Source of the DNA: UKL13-2 sp043744255
GTDB lineage: Bacteria > Pseudomonadota > Gammaproteobacteria > Burkholderiales > Usitatibacteraceae
Length of the DNA: 64,000 nt
Direction: 5' to 3'
Assembly: GCA_043744255.1 (NCBI GenBank)
Contig: JAYTVA010000082.1
Coordinates: 1-64,000 of the forward strand
The notes below the pieces were generated by a model, which saw nothing but the letters and a program-made list of their open reading frames with translations, made no database searches and was not told the origin of the DNA. Both the position numbers and the translations under genes were made by a program. Below, one piece after another: positions 44,166-53,745 of this stretch; within the stretch, counting starts at the first letter, position 1, and every line of letters starts with the position of its first letter.

Positions 44166-45158
44166 CTATACGTGGATTTTGACTATTTTTCTTAAAATCA
44201 ATACGCCGATGAGCATGAGGACGAGCATGTACTTCACAATCCCGATACCGATCGGGTCTTTCCACAATGGTGCCATGAACCCCGGGTTGGCGAGGCTCAT
44301 CACCCCGGCCAGCGCGAACGGCATGATGCCCAAAATCCATGCAGATAAGCGACCCTCCGACGACAGCACCCGTACCTTGGACAACAGCTTCAAACGCGCA
44401 CGAATCAAGCGGCTGAGGTTGCCCAGCACCTCCGTCAGGTTGCCCCCGGACTCGCGCTGAATCAACACCGAGACGACGAAATAACGCAGATCGGTAATCG
44501 GCACGCGTTCGCTCAGATTGGTCAGCGCCTGCTGGAGCGACACGCCGAAATTAACCTCATCGTCAACGATCCGGAACTCGTCCGCGATCGGGTTGGACAT
44601 TTCTTCGCCCACCATTTTCAAACCGGATGAAAACGCGTGTCCTGAGCGCAAGGCTCGGGTCATCAGATCAAGCGCTTCGGGTAGTTGTTGCTCCATCTTG
44701 GCCAAACGGCGGTGCCTTTTGTTCTGCACATATAGCAGCGGCAGTGTCGCCAGCAACACACCCACTACCACGCCCGCTAGCTGTGATTGATGCGCGAACG
44801 AAATCGTTATCATGCAACCGATGGCACCTAGGGCAGCGCTGGATAGCAACAGGCGGGAGACCGTCCAGTCCAGCCCGGCCTGAAGAATAAATCTGTCCAG
44901 TCGGTGCGCTCGTGGAAGGTTCTGAAAAAACCGCTGGAGCAGAGGGACGTCACTGAGCATTCGTTGTTTCAGGAGATGCGCTTGTTGAGTATTGTCGCGC
45001 GAGGCGGATAGCGCTTGCAAACGCTTCTCCAACTGCCTCGCCTCCGGCCCCTTATATGACTTCCACATCATATACAGGCCTTCAAGAAGCAAAACCACCG
45101 CGATGAAGACCAGCACCGATAAAATCAGGAAAAAATTGCCACCGATTGGTTGCAGCAT
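44166..45158 (-). CDS. tadB: Tad pilus inner-membrane protein TadB
   Basis: The 330-residue T2SS-F family protein has an N-terminal helix (LILSVLVFIAVVLLLEGLYMMW), a central helix pair, the F domain LPEALDLMTRALRSGHAFSSGLKMVGEEMSNPIADEFRIVDDEVNFG, the ESGGNLTEVL motif and a C-terminal helix. It is the partner of TadC in the platform on which the TadA ATPase acts. It is preceded by tadA at 20 bases. Confidence 0.93.
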   Translation of the reverse strand: MLQPIGGNFFLILSVLVFIAVVLLLEGLYMMWKSYKGPEARQLEKRLQALSASRDNTQQAHLLKQRMLSDVPLLQRFFQNLPRAHRLDRFILQAGLDWTVSRLLLSSAALGAIGCMITISFAHQSQLAGVVVGVLLATLPLLYVQNKRHRRLAKMEQQLPEALDLMTRALRSGHAFSSGLKMVGEEMSNPIADEFRIVDDEVNFGVSLQQALTNLSERVPITDLRYFVVSVLIQRESGGNLTEVLGNLSRLIRARLKLLSKVRVLSSEGRLSAWILGIMPFALAGVMSLANPGFMAPLWKDPIGIGIVKYMLVLMLIGVLILRKIVKIHV

Positions 45159-45178
45159 GATTGGGCCTCGTCAATGTT

Positions 45179-46582
45179 CTATTGGTAGTGTTTGGTCGGG
45201 TCGAACATCGCGTCCGGTAGCAAGACGCCAAACGCGCGCAGGCGTTCGGTAAACATTGGCCGCACCCCGGTCGCATGGAAAAAACCTTGCACCTCACCGC
45301 CAGGGCCAATGCCGGTCTGCTTGAAGGCGAAAATTTCCTGCATGGTAATCACATCGCCCTCCATCCCTGTGATCTCCTGAATGCTGGTGATCTTGCGCTT
45401 CCCGTCGATCAAGCGCAGGCCCTGAATCACCACCGTAATCGCCGACGCGATTTGCTGGCGCGCGGCCTTGTGCGGCAGATTAAGGTTGGCCATACCGATC
45501 ATATTTTCGAGGCGCGACAACGCATCCCGAGGCGTATTGGCGTGGATAGTGGTGAGCGAGCCTTCGTGGCCGGTGTTCATCGCCTGTAGCATATCGACCG
45601 CTTCGGCACCGCGCACTTCGCCAATGACGATGCGATCCGGCCGCATCCGCAACGCGTTGCGCACCAAGGCTCGCTGGGTAATCTCACCGTTGCCCTCGAT
45701 ATTCATCGGCCGCGTTTCCATCCGCACCACGTGTGGCTGCTGCATTTGCAGCTCGGCCGCGTCTTCAATGGTGACCACGCGCTCTGACACCGGAATGAAG
45801 CCCGACAGAATGTTCAGTAAAGTCGTCTTGCCCGCGCCGGTGCCACCCGAGATAATCATATTGACTTTGGCTTTACTCAGCCCCTCCAGCATCAGCGCCA
45901 TTTCCGGTGTCAAACTCTTGAGATCGTTCACCAGATTGTCCATTTTTAGCGGAATGTGTGCGAAGCGACGAATCGACATCATCGGCCCGTCTAGGGCAAT
46001 GGGCGGAATAACCGCATTGACCCGCGAGCCATCCGGCAAGCGGGCGTCCACCATTGGGCTGGACTCATCAATACGCCGACCGACCAGCGATACGATCTTG
46101 TCGATAATCCGCAGTAGGTGCTTCTCATCCGTGAAGGTGACGTTGGTGAGTTCTAAGCGCCCTTTACGCTCGACATAAATTTGTTCGTAGGAGTTGACTA
46201 AAATATCCGACACCGTCGGATCCGCCATCAACAACTCAAGCGGGCCAAACCCCAGCATTTCATGCTGAATGTCGCGGATCAGCGAGCGCCGTTCGCTATC
46301 GTTGACAGCGGCTTGCTCCTCGCGCAACAGACGCTCGACCATCGTCGCGATTTCCTGCCGTAACACTTCGGGAGCCAACGTTTCCAGCGCGGCCAAATCG
46401 AGTTTTTCCAACAGAGCGAGGTGCATTCGGCCTTTCAGCGTCTTGTACGCGTCGGTTGCAGCCGGTGCCTGATACGCATCGGTTTGAACCGGCACCCTTG
46501 GTGTGTCGATCGCCGCCCTGTGCATTTGGGGTCTTGCGTCCGGCGTTCCCGCGAACGCATTCAGTTTTTCTCGAAATGACAT
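45179..46582 (-). CDS. tadA: Tad pilus assembly ATPase TadA (CpaF)
   Basis: The 467-residue secretion ATPase has an N-terminal helical region and the CpaF-type core: GFGPLELLMADPTVSDILVNSYEQIYVERKG, Walker A ISGGTGAGKTTLLNIL, the Asp box VVTIEDAAELQM, Walker B RPDRIVIGEVRGAEAVDMLQAMNTGHEGSLTTIHAN. It powers pilus assembly at the cytoplasmic face. Family members drive both extension and retraction. It lies between tadZ and tadB. Confidence 0.96.
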   Translation of the reverse strand: MSFREKLNAFAGTPDARPQMHRAAIDTPRVPVQTDAYQAPAATDAYKTLKGRMHLALLEKLDLAALETLAPEVLRQEIATMVERLLREEQAAVNDSERRSLIRDIQHEMLGFGPLELLMADPTVSDILVNSYEQIYVERKGRLELTNVTFTDEKHLLRIIDKIVSLVGRRIDESSPMVDARLPDGSRVNAVIPPIALDGPMMSIRRFAHIPLKMDNLVNDLKSLTPEMALMLEGLSKAKVNMIISGGTGAGKTTLLNILSGFIPVSERVVTIEDAAELQMQQPHVVRMETRPMNIEGNGEITQRALVRNALRMRPDRIVIGEVRGAEAVDMLQAMNTGHEGSLTTIHANTPRDALSRLENMIGMANLNLPHKAARQQIASAITVVIQGLRLIDGKRKITSIQEITGMEGDVITMQEIFAFKQTGIGPGGEVQGFFHATGVRPMFTERLRAFGVLLPDAMFDPTKHYQ

Positions 46583-46645
46583 TTTGTATGTGCTCCGTCA
46601 GATTAGAAATACCGACCAGCTCCGTGCACTTTTGCCTATTTGTGC

Positions 46646-47797
46646 TTATGCGCGTTTGAACAATCGACCCAGCAAGCTGCGACTTTCTTCTTGTTTTGGA
46701 CTGAGCGATGACACAAATTCGGTCAAGCTCTTGACCACCGGATTGGAACGCGCCATTTCGATCAAAGGGTCGCCTTGGTTGATCGACGTATTCACCTCTT
46801 TGAATGAGTTCGGCACGATGTGAAAATTCGCCGCCCCCAACGTGCGCCGCATGTCTTCGACGCCAACCGCGCTGCCTTTTTCGAAGCGATTGAGAATGAA
46901 CTCGATCTTGTCGAGCGAATAGCCCAGCGATCTGAATACGCCCAATAGCTTGTTTGCGTTGCGTAGGTTGGGCAAACTGGCCAGAAGTACCGGGTAGATT
47001 CGATATGCCCGATCCAGCGCCTTAATCGACAGGGTATCCAGTGTCAGGCCCATGTCGAGAAGGATAAAGTCATACTGCGCGACGGCGACGTTCAAGATGG
47101 CATCGATGTGTTCCGGCTTCACTTCCATGGCCTGCGATGGCTCTTCGGGGGCGGCGAGAATACTGAAGTTCGGTGTGATCTTTACCGCGCTCGCGGCCAG
47201 AAAGGTCGCGTCCAGCCGCGTGATGTCATGGGCGATGTCTGCCAAGGTTAAGCTTGGTTTGCCGTCATGGATGAATGACAACGCATCGCCAAATTGCAGA
47301 TTCAAATCAATAAGCAACACGGACTTCGCTTGCGCAAGCTGATAGCCCAGATTGGTCGCGAGAAATGTGGCACCACTGCCGCCCTTGCAAGACAGGAACG
47401 CCAAAATCTTGCCGGGCTTTCTGGCATCGACCCCCACCAGCTTTGCCGCGATGCGATTCACCGCCGCTTCGAGCGCATCGGCTGCGACCGGCGATGGCAG
47501 TACTTCACGGACACCTGCACGCATGGAATTGATCAGGAATTCGGGGGTGTTGCTGGCGCAGAGCAAGATGATTGCGATTTTAGGATGATGCGCGGTCACG
47601 TATTCGACCAGCGCAAGCTCGCTCGTGTCGCAGCACATTCCGTCAATCAACATCAGATCCGGCTGTTCCTGTTCGGCAACCAGCCGCATCCTGCTTTTGC
47701 CGCCATCAATCAGGCTCACCGAATGGGCATGCGCTTGTAGCACGCGACCCATTTCTTGGAGGTGGTTTTTGTTGGGTGAGATCACGGCAATTTTCAT
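46646..47797 (-). CDS. tadZ: Tad pilus localisation protein TadZ/CpaE
   Basis: The 383-residue protein joins an atypical receiver-like domain (1-125; MKIAVISPNKNHLQEMGRVL, PDLMLIDGM) to a ParA/MinD-like ATPase. The P-loop is SCKGGSGATFLATNLG, lacking the terminal GKT lysine of canonical ParA, as is common in TadZ. LLIDLNLQFGDAL and FILLDMGLTLD follow. TadZ places the pilus machine at a pole or other site. The ATG at 47797 matches the family start; an open frame upstream to 48007 is not used. Confidence 0.92.
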   Translation of the reverse strand: MKIAVISPNKNHLQEMGRVLQAHAHSVSLIDGGKSRMRLVAEQEQPDLMLIDGMCCDTSELALVEYVTAHHPKIAIILLCASNTPEFLINSMRAGVREVLPSPVAADALEAAVNRIAAKLVGVDARKPGKILAFLSCKGGSGATFLATNLGYQLAQAKSVLLIDLNLQFGDALSFIHDGKPSLTLADIAHDITRLDATFLAASAVKITPNFSILAAPEEPSQAMEVKPEHIDAILNVAVAQYDFILLDMGLTLDTLSIKALDRAYRIYPVLLASLPNLRNANKLLGVFRSLGYSLDKIEFILNRFEKGSAVGVEDMRRTLGAANFHIVPNSFKEVNTSINQGDPLIEMARSNPVVKSLTEFVSSLSPKQEESRSLLGRLFKRA

Positions 47798-47814
47798 GTT
47801 GACTCTCTTGAATT

Positions 47815-48246
47815 TCAGGAGCAAATAGTTGCGCTGTTTACGTCCTGCCGCATGATTTCGCGGGGCAGGTAGGTAGCAAAGGTCGGCATTGCAATTGGTG
47901 CCCGGCGCGCGACACCCGCGATCGGCGAAATCCACAGGTAATCCAGACCGGTAATGGTTACGTTTACGCCTCGGCAAGTTGCGGCGGTGCAACCTGCTGG
48001 GCGCCATTCCAACGCAACGCTGCGGATCTCAGGCAACATTGCGCGCATCTTGGTGAGAACCAGTGCGCTATTGTCTGTGGTGGCGCATACCACCGCATAT
48101 CGAGCGCCGGCACGGGTGGCTTCATTGGCGGCGCTCCAAGTGAAAAGCAACCGACTAAAGTCGATAATTCCTAGCAGAAACGTGAGAAACAAAATTGACG
48201 CGAGCGCAAATTCGACGATGCCGGCCCCGGATTGATGTTTTTTCAT
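47815..48246 (-). CDS. tadF: TadE-like pseudopilin (second copy)
   Basis: The 143-residue protein has a type IVb-like leader HQSG, cleaved before AGIVEFALASILFLTFLLGIIDFSRLLF, with Glu at +5. The C-terminal periplasmic part contains four cysteines in two clusters (VVCATT; AGCTAATCRG). It overlaps the preceding tadE gene by ATGA at 48243. Assignment as TadF rather than a second TadE is by order only. Confidence 0.85.
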   Translation of the reverse strand: MKKHQSGAGIVEFALASILFLTFLLGIIDFSRLLFTWSAANEATRAGARYAVVCATTDNSALVLTKMRAMLPEIRSVALEWRPAGCTAATCRGVNVTITGLDYLWISPIAGVARRAPIAMPTFATYLPREIMRQDVNSATICS

Positions 48247-48689
48247 ATCGCGCTCCGCATGGTTGCGGTGATTGGCGCAAACGCAATCGTGCCCGAGTTG
48301 CCGAACAATCCGACACCCAGAACGCTCGCGACCATCGGCGTGAACGTGTAGCCGGTGACCGTCACGGTCACCGTGTTGATTACCGGACTGGTTCCGGCCG
48401 TTTGCCACACTGGCGTTGACACCATTGAAAGAGTGAGACCGCGCGCCAGAGCCGGTCCGGTGCCGGTGATGTTGCCGTACACGATCAGGTTTCGCGCCTC
48501 ACCGATGCTGGTCGCGTCGGCGGGGGGCTGTATGGAGAGATAGCGCACCGCATCGCGTACCGACTTGGTGACCGTGTTGTACTGATACATCGCGCGGCCA
48601 AACTCGGTGGTGATCACCGTAAGCAACAGCATCATCGGCAGAATTAGCGCAAATTCCACCAGCGCAGCACCGTTTTGTTTGGTATTCAT
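48243..48689 (-). CDS. tadE: TadE-like pseudopilin
   Basis: The 148-residue protein has the leader KQNG and the hydrophobic domain AALVEFALILPMMLLLTVITTEFGRAMYQYNTVTKSVRDAVRYLS, a clear TadE hallmark with Glu at +5. The rest is a beta-rich periplasmic part. It lies nine bases behind tadG and overlaps the next gene. Confidence 0.9.
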   Translation of the reverse strand: MNTKQNGAALVEFALILPMMLLLTVITTEFGRAMYQYNTVTKSVRDAVRYLSIQPPADATSIGEARNLIVYGNITGTGPALARGLTLSMVSTPVWQTAGTSPVINTVTVTVTGYTFTPMVASVLGVGLFGNSGTIAFAPITATMRSAI

Positions 48690-48698
48690 CTCGCCCCC

Positions 48699-49970
48699 TT
48701 ACCGAACCAGCACCGGCACTAATGGACCCGAAGAGCCGCCCGGAAAACCACTGGTGGTACACCCGCTACCGATATCGGCAGCGTTGCCCCTGAATTCCAA
48801 CTGCACATTAGTCAGCGGGATGCTGAGTGGCTGGAGCATCAACATGCACACAAAGTCAACGACGTTGTTGCTGCCATTAATGACCGGAACAGTCACGATT
48901 CTGCGGCTGATTCCGTGGTCGCGGTGCCCACCGGCGGCATTGCCCGGCGCAGCCAGCTTCTGGAAACTGTTCAGGCTCAAGCCGGTGATCGATTCGCAGC
49001 TATTGGCACCCTTAACCTTGGTCCCGGTATCCGCACAGGAAGCGAAGGCGGCTCGTTTGGCGAGGAAATTTGCAGCCGTGCCGGTCGGGTTGGCACCCGG
49101 TGAGCCGGCATACGCATTTTGCCCGCTTGGCCAATTAGTCAACGTATAAGCATAGCCAGTGAAGTCCGGTTTGTTGATGGCTGGATTGCCCGAGTTTGTG
49201 TAGATGCCAAAGCGGTAATTCCAGACGTCGGCGACCGAGGTCTGAACGCCGGGCGTGCCCAAATTGTTGCCTACCGTCGTTCCACAGAAACCGTTCAATT
49301 CCGCTTCCGTTTCCGACGCGCTGTTAGTGCCATCCAGATTGGCCCAACCGATTTCTCCCCCGACCGCCGCATTTTGCGTCATCAGCAATCTCACCCACTC
49401 ACCGACGGCAAAGCCATAATTCGGTGCCGAAGAACCTGGCTTGGGCTTGATCGCTAGCGGAATGGGGCAGGTGGATTGCGCACTGGCTCGGGTTGCCACT
49501 GCAAGTGCACCAACACCCTGGGTATTCGTGTACGTCGCCGTGTTGCCGGTAGCCGCACCCATGGCCTGGAGTAACCACATATTGACGCCCGCTTGCGTGT
49601 GCGCGCACTGCGCGTACCTAGCTGCGGCCGGCGCGGTTGTGGCCAAGTAGGCGGCATCTTTGAAAGTGATATTCGCCGGGATGATTTTGCCTTTGCCGCT
49701 CCATGTGGCTGACTGAAAATTGACGCTATTGGCATTACCAGCAGTCATCCCTGCATTGTTAGCGCGAGTAAGCGCATCGCTACGTCCGTCGAGCTCCTGT
49801 GCGGCCGAAAGGGCACAGCTATCCATGGCAGTTTGCAATTCGGTTTTCACGACGAACAAGTGGCCGAAGTCCAGCGCAATTGCCATGAATCCTAGTAGGA
49901 CTAGCAGACACATCGCGAATGTGACAGCCACTGCTCCACGCTGGCAATGACCAACAATCAACGTGCGCAT
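48699..49970 (-). CDS. tadG: TadG-like pilus assembly protein
   Basis: The 423-residue protein starts with CQRGAVAVTFAMCLLVLLGFMAIALDFGHLFVVKTELQTAMDSCALSAAQELDG, the TadG N-terminal anchor. A large periplasmic domain of repeated aromatic/Gly/Asn segments follows, with several cysteines (ARYAQCAH, STCPIPL, NGFCGTT, FASCADT, NSCESI, SGCTTSG). No von Willebrand metal site was identified. It follows flp1 by 379 bases. That gap holds a GC-rich hairpin (about 50272-50335) but no gene. Confidence 0.85.
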   Translation of the reverse strand: MRTLIVGHCQRGAVAVTFAMCLLVLLGFMAIALDFGHLFVVKTELQTAMDSCALSAAQELDGRSDALTRANNAGMTAGNANSVNFQSATWSGKGKIIPANITFKDAAYLATTAPAAARYAQCAHTQAGVNMWLLQAMGAATGNTATYTNTQGVGALAVATRASAQSTCPIPLAIKPKPGSSAPNYGFAVGEWVRLLMTQNAAVGGEIGWANLDGTNSASETEAELNGFCGTTVGNNLGTPGVQTSVADVWNYRFGIYTNSGNPAINKPDFTGYAYTLTNWPSGQNAYAGSPGANPTGTAANFLAKRAAFASCADTGTKVKGANSCESITGLSLNSFQKLAAPGNAAGGHRDHGISRRIVTVPVINGSNNVVDFVCMLMLQPLSIPLTNVQLEFRGNAADIGSGCTTSGFPGGSSGPLVPVLVR

Positions 49971-50349
49971 GGCTAGCCCTCCAGTTAGGTTTGATCAGAG
50001 GCGCGCGCCGACGCCGCCACCTTCAATCACAAAATCAAATACAAGTCCTGATACTGAATCAATCAATTGCACAACCAATGACGGTCGCGAAGCTGGCACA
50101 AATGGCTGGCTACCGAAGCGCGAGTATCAAGACGATTGATACCTTCGCCAAGATGAACGTGTACCCCAATGCCTACCCATTAGCGCCATCATTGAAAAAT
50201 CGGACAAACATACGCAGTTGCTTTCTGGCAGTTGCCGCAAACATCCAGTCCGGGTGGGCGCAAATAACGAGTAGGCGACTGGTGCCAAGGGAAAGGCTTT
50301 CCTGTCAAGCGGAAAAGCCGGTTTCCCCCGGCAGCAGTGCAGCTTCGCT

Positions 50350-50553
50350 TTATACGCAAACTGCCGTGGTCAGGCACGCGGTAACGCGAGCGACAAATGT
50401 CGTCATATTGGCGCCGCCAATTGACGAGAGTGCAATCACCAGAGCAATCGACACGACCGCGATGATCAGCGCGTACTCGACCACTTGCGCGCCATCCTCA
50501 TCTTTGGCAAAAGAACGGATAGAACTGTTGACGGAATTAAGAAATTTGTTCAT
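50350..50553 (-). CDS. flp: Flp-type IVb pilin (major candidate)
   Basis: The 67-residue prepilin has leader ...SFAKDEDG, cleaved before AQVVEYALIIAVVSIALVIALSSIGG. The Glu+5 and Tyr+6 are those required for Flp processing by TadV. The 35-40-residue hydrophobic helix is followed by a short C-terminus with two cysteines (ACLTTAVCV) that could form a terminal disulfide loop. GAGGTCATCAA precedes the ATG at 50553. The long gap on its 3' side suggests it is transcribed strongly or processed separately. Confidence 0.93.
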   Translation of the reverse strand: MNKFLNSVNSSIRSFAKDEDGAQVVEYALIIAVVSIALVIALSSIGGANMTTFVARVTACLTTAVCV

Positions 50554-50714
50554 TTGATGACCTCGTGAAGTTAGTTGAGAATTGAAATTCACTACACAGA
50601 ACCTGCTTGGGCACAACTTCTTTCCACACGACGCCGACCGATAAATGTGCCCATTTGTCTACCGACCTTTACTGCAACCGCGTTCACTGCGGTGGTTGCT
50701 GCACAGTCTTGACG

Positions 50715-50987
50715 CTACTGTTTACTACCGATAGTGCCGCCTAAATTAATCACGTTCACCACTGGCGGCGGTGCTTTGAACGAATCCTGATAAAGCGTCA
50801 TCGCTTCTTTCGCGGCCTTGCCATCCATCCCCGCGACCTGATCGGGGTTCTTCCCAGCGTTAGGGTTGATGATCATTTTCAGTTTCGCTTGGCGAACGGC
50901 GTCACCGAAGCGGGAATCGTAGTTGGGGGTTGTTGATGCACAGCCTGCCAACAGAATGAGCAACAGCGCGAATGAAACCTTGTTCAT
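50715..50987 (-). CDS. Tad-associated small lipoprotein
   Basis: The 90-residue protein has lipobox LAGC (Cys16) followed by ASTTPNYDSRFGDAVRQAKLKMIINPNAG and ends VINLGGTIGSKQ. Small lipoproteins with this FGDAVRQA pattern recur next to rcpA in betaproteobacterial Tad loci and may pilot the secretin or take the role of RcpB. AAAGGA lies six bases before the ATG at 50987. An upstream GTG at 51002 overlaps the rcpA stop. Confidence 0.75.
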   Translation of the reverse strand: MNKVSFALLLILLAGCASTTPNYDSRFGDAVRQAKLKMIINPNAGKNPDQVAGMDGKAAKEAMTLYQDSFKAPPPVVNVINLGGTIGSKQ

Positions 50988-50998
50988 AGTCATTCCTT

Positions 50999-52837
50999 TC
51001 ACTTCGGTTCAGTTGCACGGGCCGCAGGTGCTGGTGCTGAACCTTCTAGGCTGCCGTTGAAATAGACTTCGCTACGGGTCGGCACCACATGATTGTCGGT
51101 GGGTAACGTCGGCACTTCGGCGAGCGGTTTGACTAGGCGCGGCGTGATGACGAATAGCAGTTCCGTTTGGTCATTCTGAAATTCGGTGCTGCGGAATAAC
51201 GTACCCAGCACCGGAACCTCACCCAAGCCAGGGAGCCGCTTGATGGTTTCGGTGACGTTGTTCTTGATGAGTCCAGCAATGACGAGGCTTTGACCATCGT
51301 TGAGCTGCACCGTGGTATCCGCTCTGCGTACCGTCAGCGACGGGAGCACCGAGACGATGCCGTTGACCGTCGTAAACGGTGAGCCGGTTTGCGAAAGATC
51401 GGACACTTCCGAGACCAACTTCAGATTGATCCGGGATCCGCTCAACACGGTCGGCGTGAATTTCACACCGATGCCGAACTCCTTTTCTTCCAAGGTGATG
51501 GTGAGGAATCCGTTGTTGTTGTTTGACGCGACCGGGATGAAAATTTTTCCGCCCGACAGGAAGCTCGCATGCTGGCCGCTGATTGCCATGAGGTTTGGCT
51601 CGGCCAGCACTCGCACCAAGCCATCATCCTTTTGGCCATCGATGTCGATCACAGTCCTGCCGATTCGCAATGCCTCCAGCAACCCGCCCCCTCGGCTCAG
51701 AAAGTTGGACAGAATCGAATAGGTCGTGTCGCCACTTGAGCGCTGAACTCTGGCACCTGCGCCCAACTTGTCCAGCAATTTCTTGCTGACCTCGGCAATT
51801 TTTACTTCCAACATGACCTGCTGCGGCGCGGCGACGCGCAACAGGTTGACGACTTTTTTGCCGTCGCCATATGCCGCCGCTACGCTCATGACTTGATCGA
51901 GTTTGATGGCGTCGGCAACGCTGCCGGTGAGAACCAGCGCACTCTCTGCGCTACGTACTCGCACCCCGGCTTCTTCCGGCATCAATTCATACAACTTGGC
52001 TTGAAGCATTTCCGAGTCGAGCGCGACTACGATGTCTTTGATGAAGCAGCGACCATCAGCGCTTTGCAGGATCACATTCATCGAGCCAGCTTTCTTGCCG
52101 AGAAAAAACAGTTCTGAGGGACTAAGCAAAGTGATGTCCACGTCGGCGACGCCGTCATAGGTAGGCGCAACGACAGGCGGCGCATTTCCCGCCGCGCCGT
52201 TCTTTTCGTTGGTCGTGGCGGGCTTGCCTGCATGGCTGGAGGATTTTCCACCAACGACCATGCGCGTCGCGGGCACATCGAGGCGGATGATGCTGGACTT
52301 GCCGAGCGTGACATAGGTTGGCGCCTCAACCTCCACCGCCGTGCACGGCTTGAAAGCGGCCGCAGCGCCGGCGGCGACCGGTGCCGCACTCACCGGTGGT
52401 GTGTTGACGGCGGGTCGCATGGTGACAGGCGCTGGCGCAATCGCGGTTTTGTTTGGAGCCGCGCTGGCGACCGCTTTGGCCGGCGCGGTTGGCGCTGCCT
52501 TCGCGAGCGGTTTTGTTGAGGGTGGTTGTGCTGACGTCGGCGCGCCGCTCGCGCTACCCGCTACCTGCGTAGCCACCGCCTTGGCCGGTGCAGCGACAGC
52601 GGCAGCGACAGCGACCGGCTTGGTTGCAGTGGGGCTCACCGCCGATTTGGCGAGGGTTGGGCTTGCGGACGGTGTGTTGGAAGATGTGGTGGTGGAGGCG
52701 TTGGTCGATGTAGTAGTCGATTTTGTAGTCGACATGCTGGCGGGCGCTTGCGCTGACGCCGCATGGTGACGAGTCAAGGCGATTGCGCTCAACACCAACG
52801 CGCTAAGTAGAATGAAATTCTTCTGATTGTTGTTCAC
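50999..52837 (-). CDS. rcpA: Tad outer-membrane secretin RcpA/CpaC
   Basis: The 612-residue protein has a signal peptide and an unusually long low-complexity linker (about 30-165, mostly T, S, A, P and K). The secretin N-domains follow (TYVTLGKSSIIRLDVPATRMVV, SPSELFFLGKKAGSMNVIL, EEAGVRVRSAESALVLTGSV). The secretin pore domain ends QMVLEV-like LEVKIAEVSKKLLDKLGA, LNDGQSLVIAGLIKNN, LPGLGEVPVLGTLFRS and ELLFVITPRLVKPL. It forms the outer-membrane channel for the pilus. Confidence 0.93.
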   Translation of the reverse strand: MNNNQKNFILLSALVLSAIALTRHHAASAQAPASMSTTKSTTTSTNASTTTSSNTPSASPTLAKSAVSPTATKPVAVAAAVAAPAKAVATQVAGSASGAPTSAQPPSTKPLAKAAPTAPAKAVASAAPNKTAIAPAPVTMRPAVNTPPVSAAPVAAGAAAAFKPCTAVEVEAPTYVTLGKSSIIRLDVPATRMVVGGKSSSHAGKPATTNEKNGAAGNAPPVVAPTYDGVADVDITLLSPSELFFLGKKAGSMNVILQSADGRCFIKDIVVALDSEMLQAKLYELMPEEAGVRVRSAESALVLTGSVADAIKLDQVMSVAAAYGDGKKVVNLLRVAAPQQVMLEVKIAEVSKKLLDKLGAGARVQRSSGDTTYSILSNFLSRGGGLLEALRIGRTVIDIDGQKDDGLVRVLAEPNLMAISGQHASFLSGGKIFIPVASNNNNGFLTITLEEKEFGIGVKFTPTVLSGSRINLKLVSEVSDLSQTGSPFTTVNGIVSVLPSLTVRRADTTVQLNDGQSLVIAGLIKNNVTETIKRLPGLGEVPVLGTLFRSTEFQNDQTELLFVITPRLVKPLAEVPTLPTDNHVVPTRSEVYFNGSLEGSAPAPAARATEPK

Positions 52838-52862
52838 GTGGCTTCTCCCAAAGCTGCGGTGG

Positions 52863-53702
52863 TTAGAAACAATTGAGTACGCGAGAACCGTTTTGAATCA
52901 CTTCAACACATGGCCCGACCGGCATCACTGGCTGTGCCGCCACCATACGGGGTCTAACATCAGCGACCTTCACAGGCACTTTCACCGGTAGTGGCTCTGG
53001 CTCGCCAAATAGCTGGTTCTTGGTGGTGCCCATCGTGGCCACCGTTGCTTTGTCCACCTGATTGCGCAACACCAGCGAGAGGGTGCCGACACTGCGTGCG
53101 AGATCGAGTTTTTCTGCGTCTTCCAAACTGAGCTCGAGCGTGACCGCGCTCACGACCTTAGGTTTGGTATCGTCGCGACCGGATTCCTGTGCCACTGCCA
53201 GCACCAACACGTGCTCGAGCACGGTTTTGCTGATCTGTTTGCCTTCCTCGCCCCGGCTCTTCTCTTGTTGTGCATTGACCATCACGTCAACATAATTACC
53301 CGGCAACGCGAACCCGGCGACGCCAACCACATCGTTGACCCGCACCGTCATCGCGCGTTTGCCTTCCGCGATCACCGCAGACAACCCGCCTTTAGTGCCG
53401 ACTGGCGCGAGTTTGCCTTCGAGAAGGGCTTCGCCGCGCAGCACGCCTACCTTCACAACGCGATCCTGAAGATCTTTGATTTCTTGAAACGCGCCGACTG
53501 GGACGGAGCCACTGGGCCAATCTGTCGCAGAGAGCATTTGCGGATTGATCTTGCTGCCAAGCTCGATATCGACGGCCGCAATCACCACCTTGTTGGAGGC
53601 GACTTTGCCTTGTTGCGATACCCAACCTGCGGCGTAGACCGCAGCGACCAGCCCAATCAGTAGCGCGAGTAACAAGAGCCCGATGGCTTTGATGTTTTTC
53701 AT
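52863..53702 (-). CDS. rcpC: Flp pilus assembly protein RcpC/CpaB
   Basis: The 279-residue protein has an N-terminal membrane anchor (IGLLLLALLIGLVAAVYAAGWV) and a SAF domain: VVIAAVDIELGSKINPQML, GEALLEGKLAP, KRAMTVRVNDVVGVAGFALPGNYVDVMV, and a late LSLVLRNQVD. CpaB-type proteins probably bind peptidoglycan and stabilise the secretin. A C-terminal pair of cysteines (GPCVEV...NCF) is present. It is encoded between tadV and rcpA. Confidence 0.9.
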   Translation of the reverse strand: MKNIKAIGLLLLALLIGLVAAVYAAGWVSQQGKVASNKVVIAAVDIELGSKINPQMLSATDWPSGSVPVGAFQEIKDLQDRVVKVGVLRGEALLEGKLAPVGTKGGLSAVIAEGKRAMTVRVNDVVGVAGFALPGNYVDVMVNAQQEKSRGEEGKQISKTVLEHVLVLAVAQESGRDDTKPKVVSAVTLELSLEDAEKLDLARSVGTLSLVLRNQVDKATVATMGTTKNQLFGEPEPLPVKVPVKVADVRPRMVAAQPVMPVGPCVEVIQNGSRVLNCF

Positions 53703-53745
53703 GGGTGACCTCGACGAAGTTTTATAGCTTTACAATTTTTTGGCG

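Noticed and set aside
49991..50557. 188-codon plus-strand open frame opposite the flp pilin
   Set aside because: It runs antisense through flp, has no ribosome binding site, and its predicted protein has no recognisable features.
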